Position numbers and translations under genes: made by a program. The notes below the pieces were generated by a model. That model had not been told where the DNA came from, searched no databases, and saw only the letters and a program-made list of their open reading frames with translations. Positions 5,430 through 7,437 of a stretch of 7,437 nt of DNA are shown here, piece after piece; position 1 is the stretch's first letter, and each line of letters begins with the position of its first letter. The stretch is from an uncultured Spirochaetales bacterium (GTDB lineage: Bacteria > Spirochaetota > Spirochaetia > Sphaerochaetales > Sphaerochaetaceae). The stretch is taken from contig CAMEXG010000102.1 in the NCBI GenBank assembly GCA_945947045.1, positions 1-7,437 on the forward strand. The letters run 5' to 3'.

Positions 5430-7043
5430 TTATTTCCATATTTTTGGCAGAATAACCATTGCAATAACAAAAGCTACAAGAGCCGTGATCCAAGCAGCAA
5501 TTACAGAGAGGAACAATCCTCCCACCAAGAATCCGATGAATGAACAAGCAGCGATTGTCAAAACATATGGAAGCTGGGTTGCAACATGCTCAAGGTGAGG
5601 ACATCCTGCACCTGTGGAGGATAGGATGGTAGTATCTGAAATAGGAGAAGCATGGTCTCCGAATACTGCACCACCAAGAACGGCACTTATTGAAATAAGA
5701 GTTGCATTAAGACAAGCAGAAGCATCTAGACCCTTACTTGATGCCAAGCCCACTGCAATTGGCATGACAATTGGTATCATGATAGCAAATGTACCCCAGC
5801 TAGTACCGGTTGCAAACGCAATAAGAGCAGAAAGAACAAATACGATTGCAGGAACAAGAGAGAGTGGGAACCCACCACCGACAACAACTTCAGAGAGATA
5901 TGAAGCTAATCCAAGTCCTCCATCTTCTGGACTTGCCTTTATGATAGTACCTATTGACCATGCCATAACAAGAATGACAAGAGCAGGAACCATTGACTTG
6001 ATACCATTCATAAGAGCATCGGAAGCTTCTCTTATGTTCATAAGCCTTCTACATAGATAATAAATATATGTAAAGATAATAGTGATGATGACTGCATACC
6101 AGAGGGCCATTGAAGCATCAGTATTGTTAAACGCATCCCCAAGTGTCATGCTTCCAGCAGCCTGGGCGATAGTTGTAATAGATTCACCATCGACAGCAAG
6201 CATCCATGTAACAAATGGGAACATAAATAAAGCAGACACAATAAGGACGATGATAGGAAGAAGCATATCGATCATCTTTGCCCTGCCATTATCTGTCTTC
6301 TCCTCCCCTTTCATCTCTCCCGGAGCCTCACCATAATTGACGTTATAGAGAACGCCTTCATCTGCAAGTTTCTGGCTCTTCTTCATCGGACCGTAATCAC
6401 GGCCAGTGAGAATAATGGTGACTACCATTATAAGAGTAAGAATAGCATAGATATTGTAAGGGACTGCCTTCAAGAAGAATGAGAACTCTGTAATTCCAAA
6501 TGTCTCAAAGCCTTCACTTCCCTTGAGAATACTCATTACTGTGATAACCCATGATGAGATTGGAACTAAGATACAGACAGGAGCAGCCGTAGAGTCCAAC
6601 ACCCAAGCCAGCTTAGCTCTTGGTATCTTGTTTTTGTCTGCAATTGGTCTCATTACTGTACCCACAGCCAAAGAGTTGAAATAGTCGTCAATAAATATAA
6701 TGATGCCGCACACCCAGGCAAGAAGAAGGCTTGTCTTTGGATCATTAACCTTTTTCTTAGCCCATCTACCGAAGGCCTCAGCACTACCTGTCTTCGATAG
6801 GATACCGACCAGACCTCCTAAGAGTGCACAGAAGAGGAATATCCTGATATTCCATCCATCTGTAAGAACATCTGCCAGCAAATCTGTAAATCTAAGAAGA
6901 GCTGTAACAGGATTTCCTCCTGCAACAATGAGTGCCCCTGAAACAATCCCGATAAATAGTGATATGATTACGTCTTTTGTGATAAACGCAAGAGTAATTG
7001 TCAAAACTGGTGGAACAAGCCCCCAGATACCAAAGTTTTCCAT
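5430..7043 (-). CDS. NhaC-family Na+/H+ antiporter-like transporter
   Basis: A 537-residue inner-membrane carrier of the NhaC family (ion transporter superfamily), with roughly a dozen hydrophobic segments. Two family blocks are clear: GIIIFIDDYFNSLAVGTVMRPI near 113-134, and ATGTSWGTFAIMIPI (411-425) followed by GGAVFGDHASPISDTTILSS (457-476) and GAGCPHLEHVATQLPY (478-493). The paired acidic residues D119-D120 and the D463/H464 block are likely ion- or substrate-site positions. A charged loop at about 214-258 separates the two halves. Family members include Na+/H+ and malate/lactate exchangers and suspected amino-acid carriers, so the substrate is open and I do not give a symbol. The start is supported by AAGGAG five bases before the ATG. 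The gene stands alone, with its own terminator at 5372-5408 and an operator-like promoter region at 7116-7154. Confidence 0.93.
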   Translation of the reverse strand: MENFGIWGLVPPVLTITLAFITKDVIISLFIGIVSGALIVAGGNPVTALLRFTDLLADVLTDGWNIRIFLFCALLGGLVGILSKTGSAEAFGRWAKKKVNDPKTSLLLAWVCGIIIFIDDYFNSLAVGTVMRPIADKNKIPRAKLAWVLDSTAAPVCILVPISSWVITVMSILKGSEGFETFGITEFSFFLKAVPYNIYAILTLIMVVTIILTGRDYGPMKKSQKLADEGVLYNVNYGEAPGEMKGEEKTDNGRAKMIDMLLPIIVLIVSALFMFPFVTWMLAVDGESITTIAQAAGSMTLGDAFNNTDASMALWYAVIITIIFTYIYYLCRRLMNIREASDALMNGIKSMVPALVILVMAWSIGTIIKASPEDGGLGLASYLSEVVVGGGFPLSLVPAIVFVLSALIAFATGTSWGTFAIMIPIVMPIAVGLASSKGLDASACLNATLISISAVLGGAVFGDHASPISDTTILSSTGAGCPHLEHVATQLPYVLTIAACSFIGFLVGGLFLSVIAAWITALVAFVIAMVILPKIWK

Positions 7044-7115
7044 AACTTCTCCTTTTTACAAAAGCTTTGAAACTCTAAATAAAAAAAAGAAATAGTTCTA
7101 CTTAAATACATTCAA

Positions 7116-7136
7116 ACTGTAAAAACTTTATACAGT
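7116..7136. promoter_or_regulatory. 21-bp palindrome overlapping the antiporter promoter
   Basis: ACTGTA on the left and TACAGT on the right flank a further AAA/TTT match around a single central base. All but one of the ten base pairs match, the mismatch being an internal pair. The site covers the proposed -10 of the antiporter gene, about 70 bases ahead of its ATG, so it looks like a repressor operator. It differs at one position from the Bacillus GlnR/TnrA pattern TGTNA-N7-TNACA, but the phylum is unknown and that match may be coincidence. Confidence 0.5.
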
Positions 7137-7154
7137 ATGTTATTTCTATAACAA
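7127..7154 (-). promoter_or_regulatory. Likely promoter of the NhaC-family gene
   Basis: On the minus strand TTGTTA (complement of 7149-7154) and TATAAA (complement of 7127-7132) are 16 bases apart, a reasonable sigma-70 pair. Transcription would start near 7120, giving a leader of about 75 bases. A second, weaker option on the same strand is TTTACA with TAGAAC 17 bases further on. The palindromes at 7116-7136 and 7138-7153 overlap these elements. Confidence 0.5.
7138..7153. promoter_or_regulatory. Second palindrome beside the first
   Basis: TGTTAT (7138-7143) and ATAACA (7148-7153) are exact inverted copies around TTCT. The site lies one base from the 21-bp palindrome and covers part of the -35 and spacer of the antiporter promoter. 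It could be a second operator or, in RNA, a small hairpin. Confidence 0.4.
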
Positions 7155-7226
7155 TATTCTAAAAAATGACTACCAATAATCATCCGAAAAAATAGAAGAA
7201 AACTTCTTTAATTCTTTATGACTCTT

Positions 7227-7265
7227 TTTTTGTCATCATTGTGTAATACTATAATGAGATATAAT
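7227..7265 (+). promoter_or_regulatory. Candidate plus-strand promoter(s), consensus -10 boxes
   Basis: Two perfect TATAAT hexamers occur ten bases apart (7250-7255 and 7260-7265), downstream of a T-rich tract with TTGTCA at 7230-7235. Spacing is imperfect: TTGTCA is only 14 bases from the first box, while TTGTGT (7239-7244) is 15 bases from the second. Together with the terminator at 7369-7416 this suggests a short transcript or a leader running rightward. Confidence 0.45.
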
Positions 7266-7269
7266 ATAT

Positions 7270-7356
7270 ATGATGAAAACAAAGGGGACAACTATTTTTA
7301 ATGCAATCAGAAAAGCGTCGGTTATTATACTCAATGTCATTAAGTTAGGCATTTAA
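7270..7356 (+). CDS. Possible 28-residue leader or small peptide
   Basis: A frame with tandem ATG codons encodes a short basic, hydrophobic peptide (MMKTKGTTIFNAIRKASV, then Ile/Leu/Val-rich IILNVIKLGI). It begins just after the second TATAAT and ends 12 bases before the terminator stem, a leader-peptide-like layout. There is no Shine-Dalgarno sequence, so translation would have to be leaderless or near-leaderless. The Ile/Leu/Val bias could hint at branched-chain attenuation, but there is no run of one regulatory codon, and the downstream gene is outside the window. It may be a chance frame within a noncoding RNA. Confidence 0.2.
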   Translation: MMKTKGTTIFNAIRKASVIILNVIKLGI

Positions 7357-7368
7357 TTGGCACATAAG

Positions 7369-7416
7369 GAGTCACCAGTAGCGGAAAAAATCAATGCTGG
7401 TGGCTCTTTCCTTTTT
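7369..7416 (+). terminator. Intrinsic terminator or attenuator
   Basis: GAGTCACCAG (7369-7378) pairs with CTGGTGGCTC (7397-7406) over ten positions with one G-U, loop 18 nt, followed by TTTCCTTTTT. The tail is T-rich only on the plus strand. No plus-strand gene lies upstream for more than 1.9 kb, so it must end a short RNA begun near 7260, or attenuate a gene beyond the right edge. Confidence 0.75.
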
Positions 7417-7437
7417 GTCGCATCCATAAGGCCTGAG

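Noticed and set aside
5614..6336. Plus-strand frames opposite the antiporter gene (148 and 84 codons)
   Set aside because: They are antisense shadows of a clearly conserved NhaC-family coding sequence and lack ribosome-binding sites.
7116..7136. LexA (SOS) box reading of the palindrome
   Set aside because: The CTGT and ACAG halves are 11 bases apart, not the 8 of the E. coli LexA site, and the gene is not a DNA-repair gene.
7194..7207. AGAAG-AAAA-CTTCT hairpin with a minus-strand T run as a terminator
   Set aside because: A five-pair stem with low GC is too weak, and no minus-strand gene is visible to its right.

Overview
The window is ordinary bacterial chromosome of moderate-to-low GC. 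Genes are closely spaced, ribosome-binding sites are strong (AAGGAG/GGAGG), arginine codons are AGA-rich and short hairpin terminators are present. The gene set fits a fermentative, probably host-associated anaerobe: ammonia-dependent asparagine synthetase, an M20 peptidase next to small membrane proteins, a nucleoside hydrolase and an NhaC-type antiporter. Spirochaetes (Sphaerochaeta/Treponema-like) and Firmicutes both fit; the sequence alone does not decide between them. I see no phage, IS, CRISPR, tRNA or rRNA.

Layout, left to right. Positions 1-389 hold no gene I can support, only AT-rich sequence with small inverted repeats. Positions 390-3119 (+) are a tight three-gene operon: a six-segment membrane protein resembling DUF5058, a second unrecognised multi-pass membrane protein, and a cytoplasmic M20 metallopeptidase of the carboxypeptidase S/PM20D1 type. 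The last two genes overlap by ATGA. A GC-rich hairpin at 3124-3146 separates this operon from the convergent asnA (3153-4175, -). asnA diverges from an IunH-type nucleoside hydrolase (4278-5207, +) across 102 bp containing a CG-centred palindrome. A 222-bp gap (5208-5429) holds a nested inverted repeat of about 110 bp, a 50-codon open frame and the terminator of the last gene. That gene, an NhaC-family antiporter (5430-7043, -), has a compact promoter/operator-like region at 7116-7154. The right end (about 7227-7416, +) looks like a short transcription unit: AT-rich -10 boxes, a 28-codon frame and an intrinsic terminator, read as either a small RNA or the attenuated leader of a gene beyond the window.

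Functional reading. The operon is the least described part. My inference is that the two membrane proteins form an importer whose substrate, a peptide or N-acyl amino acid, is hydrolysed inside the cell by the M20 enzyme. asnA (Asp + NH3 to Asn), the nucleoside hydrolase (ribose and base salvage) and the NhaC-type carrier (Na+/H+-coupled exchange, possibly of organic or amino acids) fit a scavenging lifestyle, but they are separate transcription units and need not act together.
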